Assembly (NCBI GenBank): GCA_030568195.1
Contig: JAJLTO010000003.1
Coordinates: forward strand, 1,262,501 to 1,326,500
Source of the DNA: Dipodascopsis uninucleata var. uninucleata
Lineage: Eukaryota > Ascomycota > Lipomycetes > Lipomycetales > Lipomycetaceae
DNA: 64,000 nucleotides
Direction: 5' to 3'
Shown: positions 56,484 to 64,000 of the stretch, in pieces
Layout of the letters: every line of letters starts with the position of its first letter
Numbering within the stretch: the first letter of the stretch is position 1
Program-made: the position numbers and the translations under genes
Notes under the pieces: model-generated
Seen by the model: the letters and a program-made list of their open reading frames with translations, nothing else
The model's database searches: none
What the model was told of the DNA's origin: nothing

Positions 56484-58715
56484 ATGTCAGAGAGCGAGCC
56501 TAGTGTGAGAAGCATTCGTAGCTGGCGAAGTATACAAAGCTTTCAGAGTGGCCACAGTTCGCACAGTGATGGTAGTGATCGAAGTGAGGCCAGTGATCGA
56601 AGTGACGACCTGCGACCGCCTACCGAATTGAACCTGAATCTCAGCTTGAATTCGAGTCTGAATCTTGATGTGAGCGCAAAGGACACAACAGCTGACATTC
56701 CTGAGCACAGAATGTCAACGATTGCAAAAATTGGCGTGGCAAAGCCCGCAGGTCGAGTGCGTAAAAAACAGGGATCTGAAGTAGACGAAAGCTCATCCGA
56801 AGAGGACCGCCAGATAGCTAGACCAAAGATCAGTTTGCTGGAATTTCTTAGAGACTCGGCTCCTCAAAAGCCATCGAAGATGCTTCTACAGGCTACTCGT
56901 CTTCTCCGATTTACGGATGAAGGACGGCCCTTTTTTGATGAGCTGATTGCGGTTTTTGCGACTTTAATGTCATCCCTGCCTTTGGAGACACACGAGGTAG
57001 GCTTATTTCACGCAAAATACGACTTCTCGTTCACTTCAGAAGAGGCCTTGGCAAACTTGAAAGAGCTCAAATTACAACAGCAGAATAAGACAGTTGATTC
57101 AAATGGTAGACAAATAACTTCGACCACTATTACTACTTACCAACTGTCAACACACTCATGTATGGCCATGATCCAGCTCTTCCTCAACGCGTGCCTCATT
57201 CGATGTGCAACCGAACCAGATCGCATGAAATTTAGCCAGGAAATGCTATTACAGCTAACTGCGAAAGGAATCTCAATTATAGACAGCTTCTCACAGCGGA
57301 ATGGAATTATTTCTCCTGGAGTAATATCTCTGACTAAGAGCGCTCTGAATATTGCTCGGCTTGTCTATCTTGAGCGAGACTCTACCACTGATGAGATCTC
57401 AACAATTCCTGATTTCATTGAAATCATATTCAAGCGATTCGCCGGACCACGGCCTAATACGAATACTTTTGCTACTAATGCTACACAAGCAGCAGCAATG
57501 GCAGCAGCTTCCTCCTCTGTTTCTAATTATTCGACATCTTTGCAGTCAAATGATTTTACCTCTAATAAATATATTCCATTTACAGGTACTAGTGGCTCGT
57601 CTACTTTCGTAATTGGTTCTACGGCTTCGTCATCTTTACCACAACCATCTGGAACGTCGCTAAACGTTGCTACTGAGCATTTTCGAGACGCTTGTGATTC
57701 AATAAACGGAATTCGTGTACACGAGTCGAAGCGAGTACATTTACGTGAAATCAGAAACTGTTTTTCGGGGCGGGAGGCTAAAAAGTGGATTTTGAATTGT
57801 ACCACTGCTATGGACAATACTGAAGCTCTAAAGATTCTTAACTCTTTCTTGGATTATGGATTACTAGTATCTACGTCTTCTTCGTCTCTTTTGAATTCTG
57901 AAGATCGCAAACGATTCGTATCAGAGAAAACTGTCATCTATATCTTGACTGACAAGGGTCGGCGAATAGCCGGATGGCCCACACCTCAAAACTCGCAAAA
58001 TAGTAGCACACAGTTAACCACAACTATATCACACTCAAGTGTAGCATCAGTTGGACAAGTTTCGATATCATCAGCCACCACAAATAACGATCTGCTGCCC
58101 AATCCGTCAGGTATGGGACTAAAAATCTCAAAGCTGTCTGCATTTGCTAACAATCAGAATGCCACAATTCGAGCAGTTCCAAAGGCTACACCATCAACCG
58201 GATCAACATTGGTTAGTGGCTTTGACAGTACAGATAATAAATTGTCCAGACTTGAAATGATTCTATCCGATCCAGCCCTTCGATTACTGTTTAGAGAACA
58301 TCTGGCTGAGAATTTCTGTGAAGAGAACCTTCAATTTTATTTCGAATCAGAAAAGATCATAACACAATATCGTGAGCTCATGCAGCAGAAACATTTGTCT
58401 CTGCAAAAAGTCAATGTATGTATTTCAGAGGCATGGGTATTATACCAGTCCTACCTCGCGCCAGGTTCTGCATCAGAAGTCAATATTGACCATTTACTAC
58501 GGAATCGTGTTCGAGAGCTCATGACAAAAGGATCTATTATAGAAAACACTGGCCGCAGCGATTATCAAACTATTTCCCGTTCAGCTAATAGGCTGAAAGA
58601 CATCGTGGATCTTTTGGATGAAGTTCGCACCCAGGTATTTCGGCTAATGGCTACTGATTCAGTACCCAAGTTTTTGAAGAATCGAAAGTTTCTGGAACTT
58701 GGAAAAGATATTTAA
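56484..58715 (+). CDS. rgs1: RGS protein of Sst2/FlbA/Rgs1 type
   Basis: Single exon, 743 residues. The N-terminal 110 residues are Ser/Asp-rich and disordered (SHSDGSDRSEASDRSDD). A first DEP-like fungal domain covers about 115-205 (FLRDSAPQKPSKMLLQATRL). A second DEP domain covers about 397-490 (RVHLREIRNCFSGREAKKWI and VIYILTDKGRRIAGW). The RGS domain runs from about 585 to 735 (LSRLEMILSDPALRLLFREH, CEENLQFYFESEKII, and TDSVPKFLKNRKFLEL at its end). This is the architecture of S. cerevisiae Sst2, S. pombe Rgs1 and Aspergillus FlbA, GTPase activators for Galpha that switch off pheromone or growth signalling; the DEP domains tether them to receptor tails. Poly-Ala and Ser-rich linkers lie at about 330-390 and 500-580. 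Confidence 0.95.
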   Translation: MSESEPSVRSIRSWRSIQSFQSGHSSHSDGSDRSEASDRSDDLRPPTELNLNLSLNSSLNLDVSAKDTTADIPEHRMSTIAKIGVAKPAGRVRKKQGSEVDESSSEEDRQIARPKISLLEFLRDSAPQKPSKMLLQATRLLRFTDEGRPFFDELIAVFATLMSSLPLETHEVGLFHAKYDFSFTSEEALANLKELKLQQQNKTVDSNGRQITSTTITTYQLSTHSCMAMIQLFLNACLIRCATEPDRMKFSQEMLLQLTAKGISIIDSFSQRNGIISPGVISLTKSALNIARLVYLERDSTTDEISTIPDFIEIIFKRFAGPRPNTNTFATNATQAAAMAAASSSVSNYSTSLQSNDFTSNKYIPFTGTSGSSTFVIGSTASSSLPQPSGTSLNVATEHFRDACDSINGIRVHESKRVHLREIRNCFSGREAKKWILNCTTAMDNTEALKILNSFLDYGLLVSTSSSSLLNSEDRKRFVSEKTVIYILTDKGRRIAGWPTPQNSQNSSTQLTTTISHSSVASVGQVSISSATTNNDLLPNPSGMGLKISKLSAFANNQNATIRAVPKATPSTGSTLVSGFDSTDNKLSRLEMILSDPALRLLFREHLAENFCEENLQFYFESEKIITQYRELMQQKHLSLQKVNVCISEAWVLYQSYLAPGSASEVNIDHLLRNRVRELMTKGSIIENTGRSDYQTISRSANRLKDIVDLLDEVRTQVFRLMATDSVPKFLKNRKFLELGKDI

Positions 58716-59234
58716 CATTGACTTCACATTTCACCACTATTGCATCTTTCTCAATAATTAATGCATAGCTTTATATCCACTATTTCTTTATCTGAATCGA
58801 CAAGCTTTTTTGCTTTAATAGCCTGTGCTATCTGATTTGTCTTTTGTGTTATAGGGTCATTTATGGACAATTTTTTTAGTGCTTGTGACGAATATCAAAA
58901 ATCCATCTCGTCTTGAGCTTTGTATTAATACTGCATCTAATTAAGTGCTAGTTTGCTCTATTCTATATCATACATTCGTTGATTATTTGTATTTATCTGT
59001 TTTTCTCTGCCAGTTGCTTAACTGGATTATAATGCACATATATTTCTAGTGAGTTTTAAGAAGTCCAGGTAATATTCTCCGATATTTCTTTTTTGTAAGT
59101 ATAAACAGCCTATAGTGAAGGTCGTCTCTCTAATCAGCCGCATGGATTAGTCGTCGATAAGATAAGTGTTCCTCGAAATTTCGTAGCAATTAGAGAATGG
59201 AGTACATAAGACCAACTTCAAGATAGTATACACG
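58716..59234. other. Spacer between the RGS and DUF3074 genes
   Basis: 519 bp of T-rich DNA: presumably RGS 3' UTR then promoter of the next plus-strand gene. No recognisable element. Confidence 0.5.
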
Positions 59235-59972
59235 ATGAGCGCACTTAATTTAGACTTACATACGGACCCACCAGCCTTTGATGATGCAGTTGATTCAATG
59301 AACGCTATATTAGGGGCATTAGATAACTGGAGCGTCGCAAAAAGTCTAGATGACTACCAGGCGAAAGTGTACACAGGAACTTTTGAAGGCGAGCCTTGGT
59401 TTGTTAGAAAATCAGTTTTTGATGGAGAGACTTATCCGATGGAGTGGTTTCGTAAGGCATTGTATGAAAACCATTTTGAGAATTTAGTCGAATATTACGA
59501 TGTTGCTCAAAGCTGTTCTCTGCACGAATCTCGTGGCGAGTGGCAAGGATACAAGCTGGACTACGCCTTACCTCCGCCATTTACAAAACGTGAAATAACA
59601 CAATGGCTAACAATAAAAGATACAAGTGGAGACGAGGGCGAGCAGTTCTATATCTTCTCTGTTCCAGCAGACTATGAATTGAGTCCAGAGGCGACCCGTG
59701 GAGTGTACTCATTTTTCCAAGTCGTCAGAAAACTAGAAGATGGCTCGATTGAGTGGATCAGCGCATCTACCGTAAGGAACTATTACAAAGCGTATAGAAA
59801 TACTATTCATATAGATGCTAATTTATTATTGTTATAGAGCGATATGAGAGGCAATATTCCTCGATGGCTTCAGAGTATGAAATTGCCTGCACTACTAATT
59901 AATGATATCGATATTTTCCTCCGCTGGATGACAAGCCAGTATGCTGATAATACAGTTGAAGAGTCTGCCTGA
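59235..59972 (+). CDS. DUF3074 START-like protein
   Basis: Two exons, join(59235..59771,59838..59972), 66-nt intron in phase 0 (WISAST-SDMRGNIP), 223 residues. The fold markers are PWFVRKSVFDGETYPMEWFR near residue 55, KREITQWLTIKD at about 118, a beta-rich middle (EQFYIFSVPADYEL), and the closing helix SDMRGNIPRWLQSMKLPALL. This resembles fungal DUF3074 proteins, which belong to the START/Bet v1-like lipid-binding superfamily; the helix with N-I-P-x-W-L is typical. Substrate and location are unknown, and there is no membrane segment or signal peptide. Without splicing the frame ends at a stop inside the intron, 21 codons after the donor, losing the last helix. Family call is from memory of motifs, so moderate. 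Confidence 0.75.
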
Positions 59973-62199
59973 TCACTCAATAGACGCTAATCATACTGTC
60001 TATACTATATCAGCAAGAAAAGATTTGACTTTATTTTTGAATGTATATATAGTAATTTAGATGAATAATGAGTTAGCCAACATTACCTGAATGTATACAG
60101 AAGTGCGTAGTGATTGACAGCTGTCATTACTTCCCCTCATTATTTGGTTCGCACTTTGCACTAGCATGCTTTTCCAGAAGTTAAGAAGGTTGTGAGAGTA
60201 ATAGAAATTATGCATTTGTTCTCTCTTTTCTCCGTACCCTTCATCCATCCATCCAATACCCATCTTGTCTATCTTGCTCGCAGTGTTCGACCTCATCTCT
60301 CCGCTAAATATATGCGTGTGCCTTCTTTAGGTTTCTGAGGTAGCAAGCGCCGCCTTCATCTTAGGTTCGATCCAATTTTGGTAGATGATACGCATGCCGC
60401 ACTATTGCTATGCAAATGATATTGGTACTTCTTTCGCAGCAGACATATGCTCGAAGGTTATTGTCTCGCTTTACGTGCGTTTGTTTACTTCTGTAGTCAT
60501 TTCGTCATAGCTAGTAGGATTAACACGCGGATCGTCTTTCTCAACTACTCGTGCTCCTTGGATTTCACATTTATTGGCCAAGCACTGGAAATCTTGTCTG
60601 GTACTTATCACATTGCTCTAGTAAGTAATGTATTTCTTTCACGACCCAACCTGGCCATAGTATTGCTGTTCGTACACTGTGCAGACAGATCAAACAGACA
60701 AATCGGGTTCAGTGTCTGACGTAGTTTACCCTCGAGATCGCACTGTTATCTAGGATAGAAGGCCATTTATCTGGATATCGATGCAGCAAGTCTATTTCCT
60801 ATCCCGATCAGATCTAAGATTTTTTCTGGTACTTCTAATTCTGACTATATCTTTACTTTATGTATATGTATATGTTTTGTTTTTACTCTTTGCAGTCCTA
60901 CTAGCGGGCGCTTGACCGCAATCCCGTCTCCTGTTTCAATGACGAAATTTTCACATAACTGCGCTAATACTATTACGGGATCTCTCTATCTGCCTCTCTT
61001 GTAGGTCAGAGTAACTGATATGCTAACTACGTGGTTCAAGATCCTTCTCCTCAGAATACTAATACTATCTGAGCGATGGAGTTGTGCTTCTCTATGTGTA
61101 ATTATAGTAATAGGCACTTAAGGTTATTATTATATCTTAGGTTTACCATGCCTTTCCAAAGGTACATCTATCTCAGAATCTCATCCCGAAATATCCCGTA
61201 TCATATGAGCAATTCTTCAATTCTCCCCAACCCTGATGTCCTTTATCGTTCGCAACCTGTCCTATGGATCGACCCACGCATCTCCATTGATCTTCACTAT
61301 GATATATGCACAAAAATGTGTCTCGAAGCGTAGCATATAGATCTGATTTGTTTACATACCTGCTGTTATTCCACCGACATTGGCCGGGTGATAAACCAGG
61401 GTCCCTGAATCCGCACTAATGCAAAATTGCATAAGCGTCATGCATTTGACAGCTTAAATGAAGCCGTTGGGAGTTTTGGCTGTTTAGCCAGAGCCCGGGC
61501 CGCGCCGCCTTCGACCATCTTCCCCAGAATTACCAAGGTCGCGGTGACCAGGCCGAGTCCGCTTTTAGCCATCTGGCATGGCATTTTGATACCACCGCAG
61601 CCCGATAGCCTTAACAAACTTACTCTTCTTGAAAGTTCCTTTCCCTGGATAGCACATTTAAATTGTTTTGGGCTAGAAATATTACTTGTTTATCACCATT
61701 TCTTCCACGTTATTGCATATTCCCATGCTTTTTTCTCTTCTTCCCACCAATAGAATCTAGCTAGTAAATAGTCCAGTTTATATCAGAGATATCGGCACAT
61801 TATATTACTCATAGTAGGCACGTTCAAATTTATAGGAGTCTTCCAAGGTCGAAGCAACTCTTTGCTTGTCGTTTAAGTCTGCCGTCTATTGTCGTCGCTG
61901 TCGTCATAGTCAGTCATAATCATACATTCCTATCAACACTATCTCTACCGTATTAGTCGCTGATTCACCGCCTATCCTCAGCTTTACAATCGTTAGTTTT
62001 GTATTCTGGCCTGAATACAAGGCTTATTGTCTTACTGCATTAGAAGGAAGTGATTGTTGAATCGATTGAATATAGCTGCACTGGCCTAGGTTGACTTTTT
62101 GCTTTGTGCTGCGGTTGCGCTCTGCTTGTCTCTCTGTGCTGGACCCGCTTCTGCGTCTTTCATATCTACAACTCTTATCTACACCCGACGACTGTCAAA
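59973..62199. other. Gene-free stretch before the last gene
   Basis: About 2.2 kb with no supportable gene. Frames of 79-108 codons (60057-60296, 60447-60719, 61076-61333, 61427-61753) lack motifs. From about 61850 to 62199 the plus strand is rich in C and T, consistent with promoter and leader of the following gene. A B-box-like GGTTCGATCC at 60364-60373 has no matching tRNA fold that I can draw. Confidence 0.45.
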
Positions 62200-62910
62200 A
62201 TGTCCTTCATTTTACGACGATTCTTTCCACCTTCTGCCCAGCAGTCTGGTACGGACCATGAAGCTCTGCGAAGTTCTATTCTGATCAAGTCTTGTACCTC
62301 CGACACCTGGGAAGATGATTATGAGATTATTGACCATGTAGACGGCGACGTCTTCCTTTTGCGCAACAATCGTACTATCGATACAAGCACTACCGCGACC
62401 GCCAGCGTTAATCGCGCAGCTGTTAGAAGCAATGATTCTATCCAGCCTGTCGCTAAGCCTGCCAGTACTTCTGCTATTATCGAAGCTACTGCTGCTTTGC
62501 CCAGTAGTAGCTATCAGAAAGTATCTGAAAAATCAGTCCGAACTTCCGCAAGTACAGACGATAATGCTTTTGTCGACGTCTACGTACGTCCTCTCACTTA
62601 TGCAGAGGTTGTTGCAAATGGAATCCAGACGTTACAACAAAGCGCCAATAGCGGTGCGTCTGCGCCTGCTAATGACGCGCTTGATGCAGTACTGGCAGGA
62701 AACTCTAAGATGGTTGCTTTGGGCCGCTTAAACCAGCGATCCAAGCGCAATGTTAGCGTTCGTCGAAGCAATGTTTCCGAAGACTGCGACGACAACTATG
62801 ATTTTGGTGCTGATGGTCTTGTGAACGACCGCAAGTATGACAGGAGCCGTCAAAGAGAGCGCGCTTTAATGCACGATCGTCGTGCTCGTCTGCGCACTGT
62901 GATGGTCTAG
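62200..62910 (+). CDS. Unidentified protein with basic C-terminus
   Basis: I choose the ATG at 62200 (context GTCAAAATGTCC, preceded by pyrimidine-rich leader), giving 236 residues. The frame is open upstream to another ATG at 62104, but that extension is Cys-rich and not protein-like. The N-terminus MSFILRRFFPPSAQQ is amphipathic and basic. An acidic patch follows (DTWEDDYEIIDHVDGDVFLL), then Ser/Thr/Ala-rich linker, a conserved-looking block VDVYVRPLTYAEVVANGIQTL, and a strongly basic C-terminus (RSKRNVSVRRSN; RSRQRERALMHDRRARLR). I recognise no family. Codon choice is regular and GC-richer than the flanks, supporting a real gene. A nucleic-acid or membrane-surface role is possible but unproven. 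Confidence 0.65.
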   Translation: MSFILRRFFPPSAQQSGTDHEALRSSILIKSCTSDTWEDDYEIIDHVDGDVFLLRNNRTIDTSTTATASVNRAAVRSNDSIQPVAKPASTSAIIEATAALPSSSYQKVSEKSVRTSASTDDNAFVDVYVRPLTYAEVVANGIQTLQQSANSGASAPANDALDAVLAGNSKMVALGRLNQRSKRNVSVRRSNVSEDCDDNYDFGADGLVNDRKYDRSRQRERALMHDRRARLRTVMV

Positions 62911-64000
62911 ACACTGGTATCTCTTATTTTGAAGCATGCAGATATGACTAATTCCATAAGTATATTCATATGGCGCTGATTCTAATATTAGCTGTGTCGC
63001 TCTTTTATATCAGCATTCGTTTGGTCTCTTCTATTTTGATTTGACATGGTTATTTAAGTAGACGATTCGATGCTGAGTGGAATTTGTGTGTTGTTCATCA
63101 ACTGTCTATCTATTCAGTGAGGATTTTGTGAATTCTGTCGTTTATATTATTCTCTAGCAAGTCTTTGCTTTCTCTCTCTTTCTTATGATATTGGAATTGG
63201 CATTATTGATTATGTATTATTATTGCAATTATCACCTTTATAAACAGATTACTTCAACTTTTATTCACTTTCATAAAGATCACAATTATAGTCGTTATAG
63301 CCATAACTATTAGTGGCTGTTACGTCTTTACTCGTATTGTTTGATCAAAATCTGTTTCATAACTTGATCTTATTCATTTTCGAATGAGTGAAACTTGTGC
63401 AGAGCCGTCTTTGCACTGTTGTTCATAAATGTTATGTGCTGGTTCTTGAAACGTCATAAGTTCGTTAACTATATGTGTTTCTTTCAATTAATTGCTGTCA
63501 TTCAGATTTTCCATTGCGGTTCATTTCTCTATTGATATATTTTTTCTAAATTGTAGTACGATCATTTTTGTTACAATGATTTATTGGCTTTGTTTTATGT
63601 GTAATCTGCTATTTAGAACCAATCTACCACTAGGAAGAGTGACAAGCAGAGTGATCAAGACAAGTTCGAACAGCGTGTAGCTTAACACAGATTTTCATTT
63701 CCCTTACACATGTTCTCTGAAGTCTACGTAGTAATCTACAGGCTGATTTTTTATCTGCTACACGCTTTTTCAATAGTGAATCAGTACCGACGAGTCCCAC
63801 TTTGCTTAGCAATGTAGCGTCTCGTTTCTATCTTGACCACCCTCTAGTAGTCACATGAAGGTGGATGACCACATGACGAGAATTTTGGCATTAATTTCGC
63901 CAATTTCATGCTGTCTTGCATCATAATCGACGAGTATATTATTATTTTTACTATACTATATTTTACTTATCTCTCGGCTTCCTATCAGTTGACCAATATC
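62911..64000. other. Right edge, no gene seen
   Basis: About 1.1 kb of T-rich DNA after the last gene, probably 3' UTR and spacer. Frames at 63492-63680 and 63630-63812 are short and featureless. A gene starting beyond the window cannot be judged. Confidence 0.5.

Noticed and set aside
60364-60373. GGTTCGATCC, similar to a tRNA B box
   Set aside because: No matching A box at the right distance and no acceptor or anticodon stems could be drawn around it.

Overview
The window is nuclear DNA of an intron-rich, AT-rich ascomycete fungus. The evidence is a set of fungal genes: a full-length 1,3-beta-glucan synthase (FKS1 type), a Csi2-like wall protein, a Cdc8-type tropomyosin, a Cut2-like securin, a two-domain mitochondrial N-acetylglutamate synthase and a fungal Sst2/FlbA-type RGS protein. 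It is not Saccharomyces-like: introns are frequent (mostly about 50-105 nt, GTRNGT donors, CTRAY branch points), and it carries genes missing from S. cerevisiae, namely a CHIP/STUB1 E3 ligase, an AMSH-type JAMM deubiquitinase, a MAT2B-like reductase and a sphingolipid C9-methyltransferase. The Orc4 lacks the AT-hook extension of Schizosaccharomyces. A Taphrinomycotina-like or early-branching ascomycete lineage would fit, but the sequence alone does not fix it. I see no rRNA, tRNA, CRISPR, transposon or viral relic.

Layout. 1-10 kb: a Ser/Thr-rich single-pass membrane protein; a STIMATE-like multipass membrane protein (minus); an RCC1L/Fmp25-like mitochondrial protein (minus) divergent from BUD20 (plus); OTU1 (minus). 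11-20 kb: eIF2A (plus), an unidentified small acidic protein (plus), AMSH/sst2 (minus), HOP1 (minus, 8 exons). 20.3-25.3 kb: a long gene-free stretch ending in the FKS1 leader. 25.3-42.4 kb: FKS1 (plus), MAT2B-like (plus, 11 exons), securin (minus), tropomyosin (plus), CSI2-like (minus), C9-methyltransferase (plus), FCF1 (minus, 6 exons). 42.4-47.2 kb: mostly empty, with one possible tail-anchored small protein. 47.2-64 kb: STUB1 (plus, 8 exons), ARG2 (minus), PSF2 (plus), PNPOx-like (minus), ORC4 (plus), an RGS regulator (plus), a DUF3074/START-like protein (plus) and an unidentified basic-tailed protein (plus).

Functionally this is a housekeeping region with no operon logic. Shared themes are ubiquitin handling (OTU1, AMSH, STUB1), DNA replication and chromosome segregation (PSF2, ORC4, securin, HOP1), ribosome biogenesis and translation (BUD20, FCF1, eIF2A), and cell surface and lipids (FKS1, CSI2-like, C9-methyltransferase). 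HOP1 and the Sst2-type RGS protein imply a sexual cycle with G-protein pheromone signalling.

The most notable signals are in gene structure. The MAT2B-like gene needs a 5-nt microexon; STUB1 has 14- and 17-nt exons; eIF2A uses an AAG acceptor four bases before a CAG that would give an immediate stop; two loci suggest introns of only 31-33 nt. Several genes (BUD20, FCF1, most of STUB1 and of the MAT2B-like gene) are visible only after splicing by hand, so ORF-based annotation would miss them. All exon joins are my own conceptual splicing, checked for phase and for family match from memory, not by RNA data or database search.
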